A stretch of DNA of 64,000 bases, taken from Deltaproteobacteria bacterium (GTDB lineage Bacteria; Desulfobacterota; Desulfobacteria; Desulfobacterales; SURF-15). How positions within the stretch are numbered: the first letter of the stretch is position 1; the number at the start of each line of letters is the position of its first letter. The notes under the pieces were generated by a model. That model did not search any database. It saw only the letters and a program-made list of their open reading frames with translations, and was not told where the DNA came from. Shown here in pieces: positions 45,355-54,294 of this stretch. The position numbers were made by a program, and so were the translations under genes. The DNA lies in NCBI GenBank assembly GCA_019309565.1, contig JAFDFZ010000007.1, forward strand, positions 1 to 64,000. Reading direction: 5' to 3'.

Positions 45355-47199
45355 ATGTCAGGATTTATAAAACCCATGAGAGTCTGGTGGCTAGTAGTTT
45401 CGCTTGTTGTATTCGCAGCCCTTGGCACCGGTGCCGCAAGCCAGTTCCTGGTTCGAAACGAACAAAAGCTTAAAAAGAGAGAAATTTTGAGCAAGGGGAA
45501 TTACCTTACGAGTATCGTTGCACTTCATTCCATAGAAGATTTTAAAGGTAAAAACCGCGAAAACTTCCTCAGAACCTTCAGAGAGTACCTTTTCGCAGAG
45601 AGCCTGCTCTATTGCCTGGTTTACGATGATCAAGAAAAGCCCCTGCTTGTGCTTGCTCCCCCGGGAATGGAGTCTTCGATCCCTGAACACATACGAATAA
45701 GATCGCTAAATTCCATGGGTTTAACCACACAGTCTTATAGCCTGAAAGGCTTAAAATATTCAATCTACGAATTTTCAAAACCGATCTTTCATGGTGGTGA
45801 AAAGACAGGTACGGTACGTCTTGGCTTTAAGGCACCATCCATTTCATTAACATCTCCAGATCGTGTGAGCCTGCTGGCGATGATCGGGCTTTTCATCTTT
45901 GCTTCCGGAACCTTTATCTATTATGCGATGGCCATTGCTCTTGGCCCCCTATCAGAGCTTTATCGAACCCTGGGTGTTCACAACCACGCCTCGGAACCGC
46001 TGAAAAGCCGTTCTAAGAAAGCATGCGGCTTACTTGAAATCGTGGGGGAACTGGAAAAATCATATTTCCAGGTGAAAGAAACCTTAAAGCAGGCAGAATC
46101 CGAACATGCAGAGATTACCAGCAGACTGGGAGTAGCTAATTTTGAAAAATACCAAATGATTAAAGTCATCGACGCTCTCGATTTCGGCGTCATCATCACC
46201 GATACCCAGCACCATATCAACCATATGAATACCTATATGCTGAATCTTCTGGGAAAAAAACGTGAAGATGCCGTAGGTAGATCGCTGAATGAGGTGGTCT
46301 CAAACCCCGATATCAAGTCTTTTGTAACCCGTCAGAAGGCCATCGCAACAGTCAGCCAGATCGAGATTGAACTGTCCGGTGTTGCTCCCGACGAAATGTT
46401 TCAGGTTTCCCTTTCCTACATCAAGGACGACGAGGGATCGGTTAACGGCAAAATGATTTTGGTCAAAAACATTACAGGTGAAAAATCCGCCGAAAAGACA
46501 CAGCATGAGTTTATTGCAAATGTGGCTCATGAATTCCTCACACCGCTTACAACAATCAATTCCTACACGGAAATGCTCATAGATGGAGAAGTCAATGACA
46601 AAGAGATGCAAAAGGAATTTTATAACACGATCAATCAGGAGGTGAATCGACTCAGCGACTTTATCCAAAACCTCCTGAACATGTCCAAGATCGAAATGGG
46701 AGGCCTGACCCTGGAGAAACGGTTTGTAAAAACCGAATGGCTTGCGGCCGACTGTGTTGCGGCGGTCGAAAAAGCTGCCCAGGAAAAACAAATCACCATC
46801 GAGAAGAATTTCCCCGACAACTTTCCGGCCCTGTTGGGCGATAAAGATTTTCTAAAGATCGCCATAATCAACCTGCTGAGCAATGCAGTGAAATACACAC
46901 CTGAAAACGGACAGATCACGTTTTCCATATCAGAGAAAGACGGGCATGTGGTATTTGAGGTTTCGGACACCGGATGCGGGATCTCAGATGAGGAACTACC
47001 CCTTGTTTTTGATAAATTCTACCGGTCCAGCGATCCATATGTAGCGGAACAAAAGGGCAATGGACTGGGATTGGCCATGACATCCGAAATCATCCATCTC
47101 CATGGCGGCAGCATCGAGGTGAAAAGCGAAATAAACAAGGGCAGCCAGTTTACGATCCGGTTACCTAAAGAGGAATTCTACCTTGGGCAACAGCAATAA
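45355..47199 (+). CDS. sensor histidine kinase with periplasmic and PAS sensors
   Basis: A 614-residue kinase: membrane helix about 9-30, periplasmic sensor of about 140 residues, second helix about 170-195, a coiled-coil linker (QAESEHAEITSRL), PAS domain about 260-370 (VIDALDFGVIITD), HisKA with phospho-histidine H392 in VAHEFLTPLTTI, and HATPase (NLLSNAVKYTPENG, DTGCGIS, GNGLGLAMT). It overlaps the start of the next gene, a receiver, by 17 bases, so it forms one two-component unit that opens the pilus cluster. Confidence 0.9.
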   Translation: MSGFIKPMRVWWLVVSLVVFAALGTGAASQFLVRNEQKLKKREILSKGNYLTSIVALHSIEDFKGKNRENFLRTFREYLFAESLLYCLVYDDQEKPLLVLAPPGMESSIPEHIRIRSLNSMGLTTQSYSLKGLKYSIYEFSKPIFHGGEKTGTVRLGFKAPSISLTSPDRVSLLAMIGLFIFASGTFIYYAMAIALGPLSELYRTLGVHNHASEPLKSRSKKACGLLEIVGELEKSYFQVKETLKQAESEHAEITSRLGVANFEKYQMIKVIDALDFGVIITDTQHHINHMNTYMLNLLGKKREDAVGRSLNEVVSNPDIKSFVTRQKAIATVSQIEIELSGVAPDEMFQVSLSYIKDDEGSVNGKMILVKNITGEKSAEKTQHEFIANVAHEFLTPLTTINSYTEMLIDGEVNDKEMQKEFYNTINQEVNRLSDFIQNLLNMSKIEMGGLTLEKRFVKTEWLAADCVAAVEKAAQEKQITIEKNFPDNFPALLGDKDFLKIAIINLLSNAVKYTPENGQITFSISEKDGHVVFEVSDTGCGISDEELPLVFDKFYRSSDPYVAEQKGNGLGLAMTSEIIHLHGGSIEVKSEINKGSQFTIRLPKEEFYLGQQQ

Positions 47200-47563
47200 G
47201 ATCTTAATCATTGATGACGAAGCGCCCATCAGACGAGTGGTGGCCCTTAAACTGCAAAAAAGTGGATACCCGGTCATAACGGCGAGAAACGGGGAAGAAG
47301 GCCTTCGTATCATTCAGGATCAAAAACCAGCGGTGGTCATTACCGATATCAATATGCCAAAACTGGATGGAAAACACCTGTGCGAAAAAACCCGGGCGCT
47401 GACAGAAGGCGGAGATATCCTGATAATCATCCTCTCCGGCCAAATATCGCCCGACGACAATCGCTGGGTAAAAGATATGAAAAACGCAGAATTTATGCCA
47501 AAACCCTTTAGCCCTTCACGGTTGTTAAACCGTATTGAACAATATTTCGATGTGAGAGAATGA
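47183..47563 (+). CDS. single-domain response regulator
   Basis: A 126-residue receiver starting at a TTG inside the kinase end. IIDDEAPIRR acidic pair, phospho-D in VVITDINMPKLDG, S/T switch in IILSGQ and K in MPKPFSPS. It stops on top of the start of the HD-GYP gene (4-base overlap), so kinase, receiver and HD-GYP protein are translated as a chain. Probably relays the signal into the c-di-GMP phosphodiesterase or the ATPase behind it. Confidence 0.85.
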   Translation: MGNSNKILIIDDEAPIRRVVALKLQKSGYPVITARNGEEGLRIIQDQKPAVVITDINMPKLDGKHLCEKTRALTEGGDILIIILSGQISPDDNRWVKDMKNAEFMPKPFSPSRLLNRIEQYFDVRE

Positions 47564-49005
47564 CCGATTTAAACTCGTATGAGGAATTCTTAACAAGTCT
47601 ATCACAGGTCAGTTCCTTTGCCTTTGACATATGGAACGGTCTACAGCCTCCCAACCTCAATAAAAGGGATCGATCTTATGACACACCGATAAGAGAGATG
47701 GTCTCTGTAATAATGAACCGCAACACTTTTCAGCATGTTTTTTTGAAAAAAGGTTACGCTGTATTCGGGGTGCCCCTTAAAGATGGCGAAACTGCTGTGG
47801 CATCTCTCATCGCTCATGGTCCTGTAAAAGATGGAGCCAGAGAAATCAAGAAAGTCCAAACTTTTCTTTCCCATTTGGCCCGCCTTATTGAAGGGAACTG
47901 GGTGTCTCAGAAGGAAACCGAAGAGATGGCTGAAGAACTGGCCCAGAGCTTCGAAAGCCTCTGTTTATATTCTCAGATCTCCACCCAGATGAAAATGTTG
48001 AGATTTTCTGGGGATCAACTTAAAGATCTCCTGCACAACCTGATAGAAACCATGCGGGTGGATATGATCTTTGCGTGGATGCCCAGATACCCGAAGTATG
48101 ACACTGTCATCATCAATGAAACCGCTGCCCAACTGATCTCCGATAACCAAAATTTTCATATGAAAGTGATCAAGCAAATACCTCTGGATGGCCCGGAATC
48201 GCAAGAAGATTACTTCATGGTCAACAACTCCAAATCGCTTCCAGGGTTTGCAGAACTTCACCCCGAGCCTTATCGTTTCCTTTCGGTGAAAGTGACACAC
48301 CAGGGCATCCTGTATGGTTTGCTGGGACTGGTAGGTTTCAACGTAGAAGAAATCTTTCGACAAGGCGAATTACGCCTGTTGAGTTCAATAGCAGAGCAGC
48401 TCGCCATGGTCATCACCAATTCAGAACTTTATGGCGACATGGAACGCTTTGTGATGAATGTGGTTCGATCGCTGGTTTATGCCATTGAGGCCAAAGATTA
48501 TTACATCAAGGGCCATTCGGAACGAGTAAATCGTTACTGCATGATGATGGCAGACCGACTTAAGATGGATCAAACCGAAAGAGAGCACCTTCACTGGGCC
48601 TCGATTCTTCATGATGTGGGTAAAATCGGCATTCCCGAGGTAATCTTAAACAAGCCTGAATTTTTAGACCAAGAAGAGTACGGGCTTATCAAAAACCACC
48701 CGCAGAAAGGATTCGAAATCCTGCAGCCCATCGAGCAACTGTCCGGTTCTCTGCCGGGCGTTTTGCATCACCATGAACGAGTCGATGGAAAGGGCTATCC
48801 CTTCGGGCTTGCAGGTGAAGAGATCCCGCTGCTTGCCCGGATCATCGCCATTGCAGATACCTTTGATGCCCTCACCACTGACCGCGCCTATCGATCTGCC
48901 ATCACTGCCCAAGCCGCTCTTGACATCATGCAAGAAGTTGCCGGAGAGCAATTGGATCGATCCTTGTTTGAGATCTTCAAGAATTCCATAAAGGAATCCT
49001 GGTAA
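47560..49005 (+). CDS. GAF/HD-GYP cyclic-di-GMP phosphodiesterase
   Basis: A 481-residue protein. The middle (about 120-300) is GAF-like. The C-terminal HD-GYP domain has HDVGKIGIPE for the metal site, HHERVDGKGYP with the GYP triplet and DTFDALTTDRAYR. HD-GYP enzymes cleave cyclic di-GMP, and this second messenger often controls type IV pili and type II secretion. The pilus ATPase gene starts 17 bases downstream. Confidence 0.88.
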   Translation: MTDLNSYEEFLTSLSQVSSFAFDIWNGLQPPNLNKRDRSYDTPIREMVSVIMNRNTFQHVFLKKGYAVFGVPLKDGETAVASLIAHGPVKDGAREIKKVQTFLSHLARLIEGNWVSQKETEEMAEELAQSFESLCLYSQISTQMKMLRFSGDQLKDLLHNLIETMRVDMIFAWMPRYPKYDTVIINETAAQLISDNQNFHMKVIKQIPLDGPESQEDYFMVNNSKSLPGFAELHPEPYRFLSVKVTHQGILYGLLGLVGFNVEEIFRQGELRLLSSIAEQLAMVITNSELYGDMERFVMNVVRSLVYAIEAKDYYIKGHSERVNRYCMMMADRLKMDQTEREHLHWASILHDVGKIGIPEVILNKPEFLDQEEYGLIKNHPQKGFEILQPIEQLSGSLPGVLHHHERVDGKGYPFGLAGEEIPLLARIIAIADTFDALTTDRAYRSAITAQAALDIMQEVAGEQLDRSLFEIFKNSIKESW

Positions 49006-49022
49006 AAGAAAGTAAAGCAGCT

Positions 49023-51095
49023 ATGGCAACCGACACAATTCAGGCGAATTCAACAAAGGCAGCTGCAACAACGGCCGGCACAAGAGCCATATTGACCCTT
49101 AAAAATGCTGTCACATATCAAAATATCGAAAAACTGGCGGCGGAACTCAAGACATGCATGGATCAAGGCAAAAGCGAGATTATCCTGGATTGTCAAGCCC
49201 TTAGCTTTGTTGACAGCCAAGCGCTTGAGCTTTTTGTTGAAACTCACGAGAACTTAAAACACACAGGAGGGCATTTAAATCTCATCGGCATTAATGAGCT
49301 GTGCAGGGACATACTAATAGCAACACGACTGCTCGGCTACTTCCCTATATACAGAGACATACACGCTGCCATCAAGAAAAAAGGCTTAAGTGACGAGGAT
49401 TTTCCGAAGCGAATGCGACTGGGTGAAATTCTGGTCAGACAAAATCGAATAACAGACGATCAACTTGAAAGATGTTTGAAAATTCAACAAAAAACGGGTA
49501 GACCCCTCGGGCAAATACTCATCGAAGAAGAGCTGGTAAACGAAGAGGAACTTAAGCATGCCCTTGGCCACCAGCTTGGAATACCGCACATCTGGCTTCG
49601 CAAGGGGCTGGTGGATCCTAAAATCGTACATATCCTGCCAAAAGAAAAGGCCGTTTTTTTCAAAGTCATACCCATGTTTCGTGTGAAAAACCATCTAACA
49701 CTGGCAGCATCGGACCCCAACGATATTTTCGTGTTCGATGAAGTATCAAAGATCACGGGGCTGGAAGTTCAACCTGTGCTTTGCCGATCGGACGACATTA
49801 TAGAAGCCATCAATATCGCTTACCAAAAAGAGGTGAACATCGAGGATGTGATGAGCAGTCTCGATGAAACAGAGGTGGAGCTGGTTCAGGCAGCACCTGA
49901 AAGAGAGATCAGCGAACTGGCGGAAATGGCCGAAGGCAGCCCTGTTATCAATTTGACAAACATGATTTTGCTAAAGGCCATTCGTGACGGTGCAAGTGAC
50001 ATTCACATTGAACCCCAACGGGGAAAGTTTCGAATCCGTATTAGAATTGATGGCATCCTGTATGAATTGATGTCGCCTAAGATTGAAATGCACCCGCTTG
50101 TGGTTTCTCGCCTCAAAATAATGGCCAATCTGGATATTGCCGAGCGCCGCATTCCTCAAGATGGGCGGATACAGGTTTTCGTGGATGGGCGAACGGTGGA
50201 TCTCAGGTTCTCTTCCATGCCGGGAATTCAAGGAGAAAAGGTGGTTTTAAGAATTTTGGACCGCAGCAAAGCGATCCTGGACATCAATCAGCTGGGATTC
50301 GAAGCCGATTTGCTGGATCTTTTCAAGGAGCTTCTAAGAAAGCCCTACGGTCTCTTCCTTGTCTGCGGTCCTACAGGAAGCGGTAAAACCACCACTCTTT
50401 ATTCGGCCATAACCATGCTGAACACGGTCGAAAAAAATATTATTACAATAGAGGACCCCGTCGAATACCAACTGGCGAATATCAATCAGAACCAGGTCAA
50501 TGAAAACATCGGCCTGACCTTCGCCAAATTTTTGAAACACGCCCTTAGACAGGACCCGGACATCGTCATGGTAGGTGAAATTCGGGATCGAGAAACCGCA
50601 GAGATTGCCATACAGGCATCCCTCACCGGTCATATGGTGTTGTCCACCCTGCACACAAACGACGGACCCAGTACCATCACCCGGCTTCTGGATATGGGCA
50701 TTGAACCGTATCTCATATCATCCTCTCTCATGGCCTGTTTGGCTCAACGACTGGTTAGAACCGTATGCCCGGAGTGCAAAACCCCCTTTTATCCTCCTAA
50801 AGAGATGATAGCCGAACTTGGCGTTGAACAAGACCGCAACATACGATTGGTGAAGGGTAGAGGATGTGCCGCCTGTTATGATTCAGGCTTCAAAGGTCGC
50901 ATGGCCATCATTGAGCTTCTTCAAATGGAACCGGATCTGCAGAATCTCATATTGAAAAATCCCACCCTCGACACCCTTCGTACCTATTTTGCGGAAAAGG
51001 GATACCGCAGTTTGAAAGACTCGGGATACAGAAAGGTTCTCGAAGGCAGAACCACCATCGAAGAGGTGCAGCGCGTGACGTCTCTTGAGATTTAG
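49023..51095 (+). CDS. STAS-PilB/GspE fusion ATPase
   Basis: A 690-residue assembly ATPase with an extra N-terminal STAS (anti-sigma-antagonist) domain at about residues 20-115. The STAS phospho-acceptor box is kept: FVDSQALELF with S65. A GspE/MshE N-terminal domain follows (about 130-260, RLGEILVRQNRITDDQL), then the ATPase with Walker A GPTGSGKTT (K455), Asp box, Walker B DIVMVGEIRD, His box and a zinc tetracysteine (CPEC ... GCAAC). It powers pseudopilus or pilus assembly at the inner membrane. A STAS domain on this ATPase family is something I do not remember seeing described. It could make assembly depend on a phospho-switch from nearby kinases. Confidence 0.88.
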   Translation: MATDTIQANSTKAAATTAGTRAILTLKNAVTYQNIEKLAAELKTCMDQGKSEIILDCQALSFVDSQALELFVETHENLKHTGGHLNLIGINELCRDILIATRLLGYFPIYRDIHAAIKKKGLSDEDFPKRMRLGEILVRQNRITDDQLERCLKIQQKTGRPLGQILIEEELVNEEELKHALGHQLGIPHIWLRKGLVDPKIVHILPKEKAVFFKVIPMFRVKNHLTLAASDPNDIFVFDEVSKITGLEVQPVLCRSDDIIEAINIAYQKEVNIEDVMSSLDETEVELVQAAPEREISELAEMAEGSPVINLTNMILLKAIRDGASDIHIEPQRGKFRIRIRIDGILYELMSPKIEMHPLVVSRLKIMANLDIAERRIPQDGRIQVFVDGRTVDLRFSSMPGIQGEKVVLRILDRSKAILDINQLGFEADLLDLFKELLRKPYGLFLVCGPTGSGKTTTLYSAITMLNTVEKNIITIEDPVEYQLANINQNQVNENIGLTFAKFLKHALRQDPDIVMVGEIRDRETAEIAIQASLTGHMVLSTLHTNDGPSTITRLLDMGIEPYLISSSLMACLAQRLVRTVCPECKTPFYPPKEMIAELGVEQDRNIRLVKGRGCAACYDSGFKGRMAIIELLQMEPDLQNLILKNPTLDTLRTYFAEKGYRSLKDSGYRKVLEGRTTIEEVQRVTSLEI

Positions 51096-51413
51096 CGCTC
51101 ACCCGTTGCAAGTGACGCATAAGGTACCAGGCCCATATCAAAAATGGCACAAGATTTGCAAATTGTCTGTAACAAACCTGTTTATGCCTGTTTTCACAAT
51201 AAGGTGGTTTGATGGCCGAAATTTGCGGTTTAGAAAAGACGATAGACAATATCTTATTAAATTTTAGATAGTTAGAAATAATTAGGAAAAGGCTGCGGCA
51301 GGGATTTCGAACAGCCGACGCCATCATAAAACAATTTGCTTTGCGTCAATAGCGCCAGACTGGAAGTCTCAACCGGCATAAAGAAACCGAAATGGGTGGT
51401 CCAGAAGGTAATC
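51096..51413. other. 318-bp leader with sigma-54 promoter
   Basis: Gap inside the machine's gene order, between the ATPase and gspF. It contains a consensus sigma-54 promoter at 51145-51160 and a leader of about 250 bases. No gene is supported there. A 60-codon frame at 51085-51267 overlaps the promoter and has no ribosome site. Confidence 0.55.
51145..51160 (+). promoter_or_regulatory. sigma-54 promoter before gspF and the pseudopilins
   Basis: TGGCAC-AAGAT-TTGCA, an exact -24/-12 match with 10 bases between GG and GC. It would drive gspF, the pilin genes and possibly what lies beyond. Confidence 0.82.
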
Positions 51414-52559
51414 ATGGCGATCAGTCTTCCAGAAACAGAAAAAAAATCCATTCTAAAATCACCTCAAACGGGTTTGAAACCGGCTATTGCCTCTCAAAAC
51501 CTGCTTTCGTTTGGTTTTAGAGGAAAAATCAAGCCCAAGGAAATCCTGTTTTTCGCCTCTCAGCTTTCTTTGATGGCTGAAATCGACACACCGATAAACC
51601 GGGCCCTGACAGCGATCAGGAACCAGACCGAAAACAGTACATTTAAAGGTGTCATTCAGCAAATACTGCAAGATGTGGAGGACGGAAGGCAGCTATCCGA
51701 TGCCATGAGTCAGCATCCTCGCGTGTTCAACAAGGTATTCGTCAGCATGATCAAAGCCGGGGAGACGGTGGGGCTTCTGAAGGAAATCCTTGATCGGATC
51801 GTTGAAATGGAAGAGCGCCGCCAGGAGCTTATTGCACAGGTCCGATCAGCTTTAATGTATCCTTTGGTTCTCTGTGCGGTGTCGATTCTGGTTGTTGTTT
51901 TTATATTGATCGGGGTTCTGCCCAAGTTCACCGCCTTTTTCGCAGGCAGAGAAAGCATATTGCCGTTGACCACCAGGTGGCTGATCGCGCTGAGCGCCTC
52001 GCTTAAAGCATACTGGTGGGCGTATTTGATGTTTTTGGCAGCACTGGCAGTTGCGATAAAGATCTTTAAGCAAAGCGAGGTGGGAGCAAGCCTGTTAGAC
52101 AGGTTTTTAATTGCAGGGCCGATCATCGGGAACCTTACAAACAAAATATACAACTGCCAGATGCTCCGCCTGCTTGGCAATTTAATGGAAAGCCATGTTC
52201 CACTTCTGGAAGCACTGGAGGTGACCCTCGGCACCATCGGCAATCGATACTTCAGAGAATTCATCGATACGCTGATGCGCCATGTCAAAGAAGGAGGCAG
52301 TTTCGCACAACCCTTTGCCGATTATGCCTTTACGCTGGAATCCGTAAAACAGATGGTGGCCATCGGTGAAGAGTCCGGCCGGCTGCCACGGGTCATGTTG
52401 CGTCTTTCCGAATTTTACGATGCGGAAGTGGACCGCGAGCTAAAAACCCTTGCGGCAATGATCGAGCCGATGGCCCTTGTCATAATGGGGACCGTCGTGG
52501 GCCTGATTGTGTCATCGGTAATCCTTCCGCTTTTTAGACTGGCTCATGTGGTACATTGA
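51414..52559 (+). CDS. GspF/PilC-type inner-membrane platform protein
   Basis: A 381-residue polytopic protein with two repeated T2SSF domains (first around KPKEILFFASQLSLM with GRQLSDAMSQHP, second around NCQMLRLLGNLMESHVPLLEAL) and three membrane helices, the last being MVIMGTVVGLIVSSVILPLF-like. The start at ATG 51414 is preferred over 51336. It links the ATPase to the growing pseudopilus. Confidence 0.9.
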   Translation: MAISLPETEKKSILKSPQTGLKPAIASQNLLSFGFRGKIKPKEILFFASQLSLMAEIDTPINRALTAIRNQTENSTFKGVIQQILQDVEDGRQLSDAMSQHPRVFNKVFVSMIKAGETVGLLKEILDRIVEMEERRQELIAQVRSALMYPLVLCAVSILVVVFILIGVLPKFTAFFAGRESILPLTTRWLIALSASLKAYWWAYLMFLAALAVAIKIFKQSEVGASLLDRFLIAGPIIGNLTNKIYNCQMLRLLGNLMESHVPLLEALEVTLGTIGNRYFREFIDTLMRHVKEGGSFAQPFADYAFTLESVKQMVAIGEESGRLPRVMLRLSEFYDAEVDRELKTLAAMIEPMALVIMGTVVGLIVSSVILPLFRLAHVVH

Positions 52560-52653
52560 TTGCCGCAACATAAAACAGTCAAGTTTTTAGATTTATTACC
52601 GATGTAATATAAAAGAATATCTTGTGATAAAGCGGCATCACAAAGGAGGGTAT

Positions 52654-53193
52654 ATGGCCACAATGCGTATACGGAAAATTTCGTCAAACCACAACCAGAA
52701 GGGGTTCACGCTGATCGAGATCCTTATTGTGGTCGTACTTTTGGGTATTCTCGCCACCATCATTATTCCCCAGATAAGCATTTCAACGGACGATGCCAAA
52801 TTGAACACGCTGCACAACAACCTGACGCAGATCCGCACCGCCATCGAGCTGTACTACTACCAGCACAACAATCAATACCCCGGCCTTGTGGTTCCTGGAA
52901 CCAAACCCGCCGATGTCACCGATGTGGCAGAGGCATTCGTGGCTCAACTCACCCGTTATACGGATGTGGACGGCAACATATCCAACTCAAAAGACGCCAC
53001 CTATAAGTATGGTCCTTATATCAAAGGCGGCAGTCTGCCGGAGAATCCTTACAACAACCTTAGTGATGTAACGGTGGATACGACAGAAACGGATATCACA
53101 AAAAAGGATTCCACGGGTGCTGGTACCGGCTATAAGTTTTATGCAATAACAGGGGTATTCATGGCAGCCGATGGAAGTCACGATACTCTGTAG
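52654..53193 (+). CDS. GspG-type major pseudopilin
   Basis: A 179-residue prepilin. AAAGGAGG sets the ATG at 52654. Prepilin peptidase site at G17|F18 (NQKG|FTLIEILIVVVLLG), Glu5 kept. The body has the GspG layout with an N-terminal helix ending at IRTAIELYYYQHNNQYPG, and an extended C-terminal loop region. Probably the main fibre subunit. Confidence 0.88.
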   Translation: MATMRIRKISSNHNQKGFTLIEILIVVVLLGILATIIIPQISISTDDAKLNTLHNNLTQIRTAIELYYYQHNNQYPGLVVPGTKPADVTDVAEAFVAQLTRYTDVDGNISNSKDATYKYGPYIKGGSLPENPYNNLSDVTVDTTETDITKKDSTGAGTGYKFYAITGVFMAADGSHDTL

Positions 53194-53626
53194 GCACTTA
53201 AATAATGATTCGTATAATATAGTCGCAAGTCGAGGCAAATACGGCTTTACACTCCTTGAGATCGTAATCGCACTTACGATCCTTGCCATTGCAATTATCC
53301 CCATTTTAAATGCATATGCACCTGCCATATTTTCAGCTGCCGAAGATGAAAAAACAGCGGTTTTCACAAACCAGGTACGGGGTACGATCAGCAGGGTGAT
53401 GACCCTTGATTTTCAAACCCTTAGCAGCAACCAGGGTGATCCTGTGGATCTTGTCAGTCTGTTCGGTTCGGCTGAGGAGGCTGCAAAAGAAACCTTCACT
53501 TTCAACGGAAAGGCATACACACCCTCGGTGGCAATTTCCGATGCGAGCAGCGCTCAGGGGGGGCTTCTTGAATTGACCGTTACCCTCGAACAGGTGAGTT
53601 TAAAAACACTAAAGGCCCAGTATTAG
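53171..53626 (+). CDS. GspI-type minor pseudopilin
   Basis: A 151-residue prepilin with cleavage at G25|F26 (KYG|FTLLEIVIALTIL), Glu5 present. Starts 23 bases before the stop of the G-type gene. Position and short length match the I pseudopilin that nucleates the tip with J and K. Confidence 0.82.
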   Translation: MEVTILCRHLNNDSYNIVASRGKYGFTLLEIVIALTILAIAIIPILNAYAPAIFSAAEDEKTAVFTNQVRGTISRVMTLDFQTLSSNQGDPVDLVSLFGSAEEAAKETFTFNGKAYTPSVAISDASSAQGGLLELTVTLEQVSLKTLKAQY

Positions 53627-53650
53627 GGCACTGATGATTATGTAAGATTT

Positions 53651-54283
53651 ATGCGAACAGATAACATATTTAAGAAAACAACACGAATTTGTAATAGCTG
53701 CGGTCTGACTCTTTTTGAGGTGATTTTCAGCATCGCCATCCTTGGAATCATGATGATAGGCCTTCAGCAGGCATTGGGCACCGCGCTGTCTGCTTATGGT
53801 CAGACGAAAAACAACCAGGAGCTGCTTGCACAAGCCCGTTATACCATGGAACGAATTGCGATGTTTGTTCAAGAAACAGATGAAGTTCAGGTTCCTTCAC
53901 CTGACAAGCTCAAAGTAAGCGAGCGCATACTCGATATTTATAATAACTCAGATCACAGCTACGTGGCAGAAGGTGACGGGTATTTGGATGCAGACAACGA
54001 CGGGGACGGCCTGGTAAATGAAGATGCCTCTGATCCAATTGAGTTTATAACCTTCTCCTTAAAGACCAGTGATCCGAGCAACTGGAAAATCGAAGAAAAA
54101 AGACCAGACTACAGTACACCAGAAACCGATGACACGCTGGAAAAAGAGGTGATCTGTGAACATGTGACTGATTTTACATGCACCCTTTTATCTTCAAACC
54201 TGGTTGAAATCAAGCTGGCCTTAAACGACGGCATAAACGAGGTGAGTCTTAAGACCAGGGTTAAAGCAATGTACATACAGTAG
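53651..54283 (+). CDS. GspJ-type minor pseudopilin with a calcium-loop insertion
   Basis: A 210-residue prepilin, cleavage at G18|L19 (NSCG|LTLFEVIFSIAILG), Glu5 present. Residues about 113-130 hold an acidic loop, LDADNDGDGLVNEDASD, similar to dockerin or thrombospondin type 3 calcium sites. GspG/GspJ proteins can bind calcium, but a loop of this kind is unusual. It is the third pilin gene of the G-I-J-K order. Confidence 0.82.
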   Translation: MRTDNIFKKTTRICNSCGLTLFEVIFSIAILGIMMIGLQQALGTALSAYGQTKNNQELLAQARYTMERIAMFVQETDEVQVPSPDKLKVSERILDIYNNSDHSYVAEGDGYLDADNDGDGLVNEDASDPIEFITFSLKTSDPSNWKIEEKRPDYSTPETDDTLEKEVICEHVTDFTCTLLSSNLVEIKLALNDGINEVSLKTRVKAMYIQ

Positions 54284-54294
54284 GCGCTTAAATA

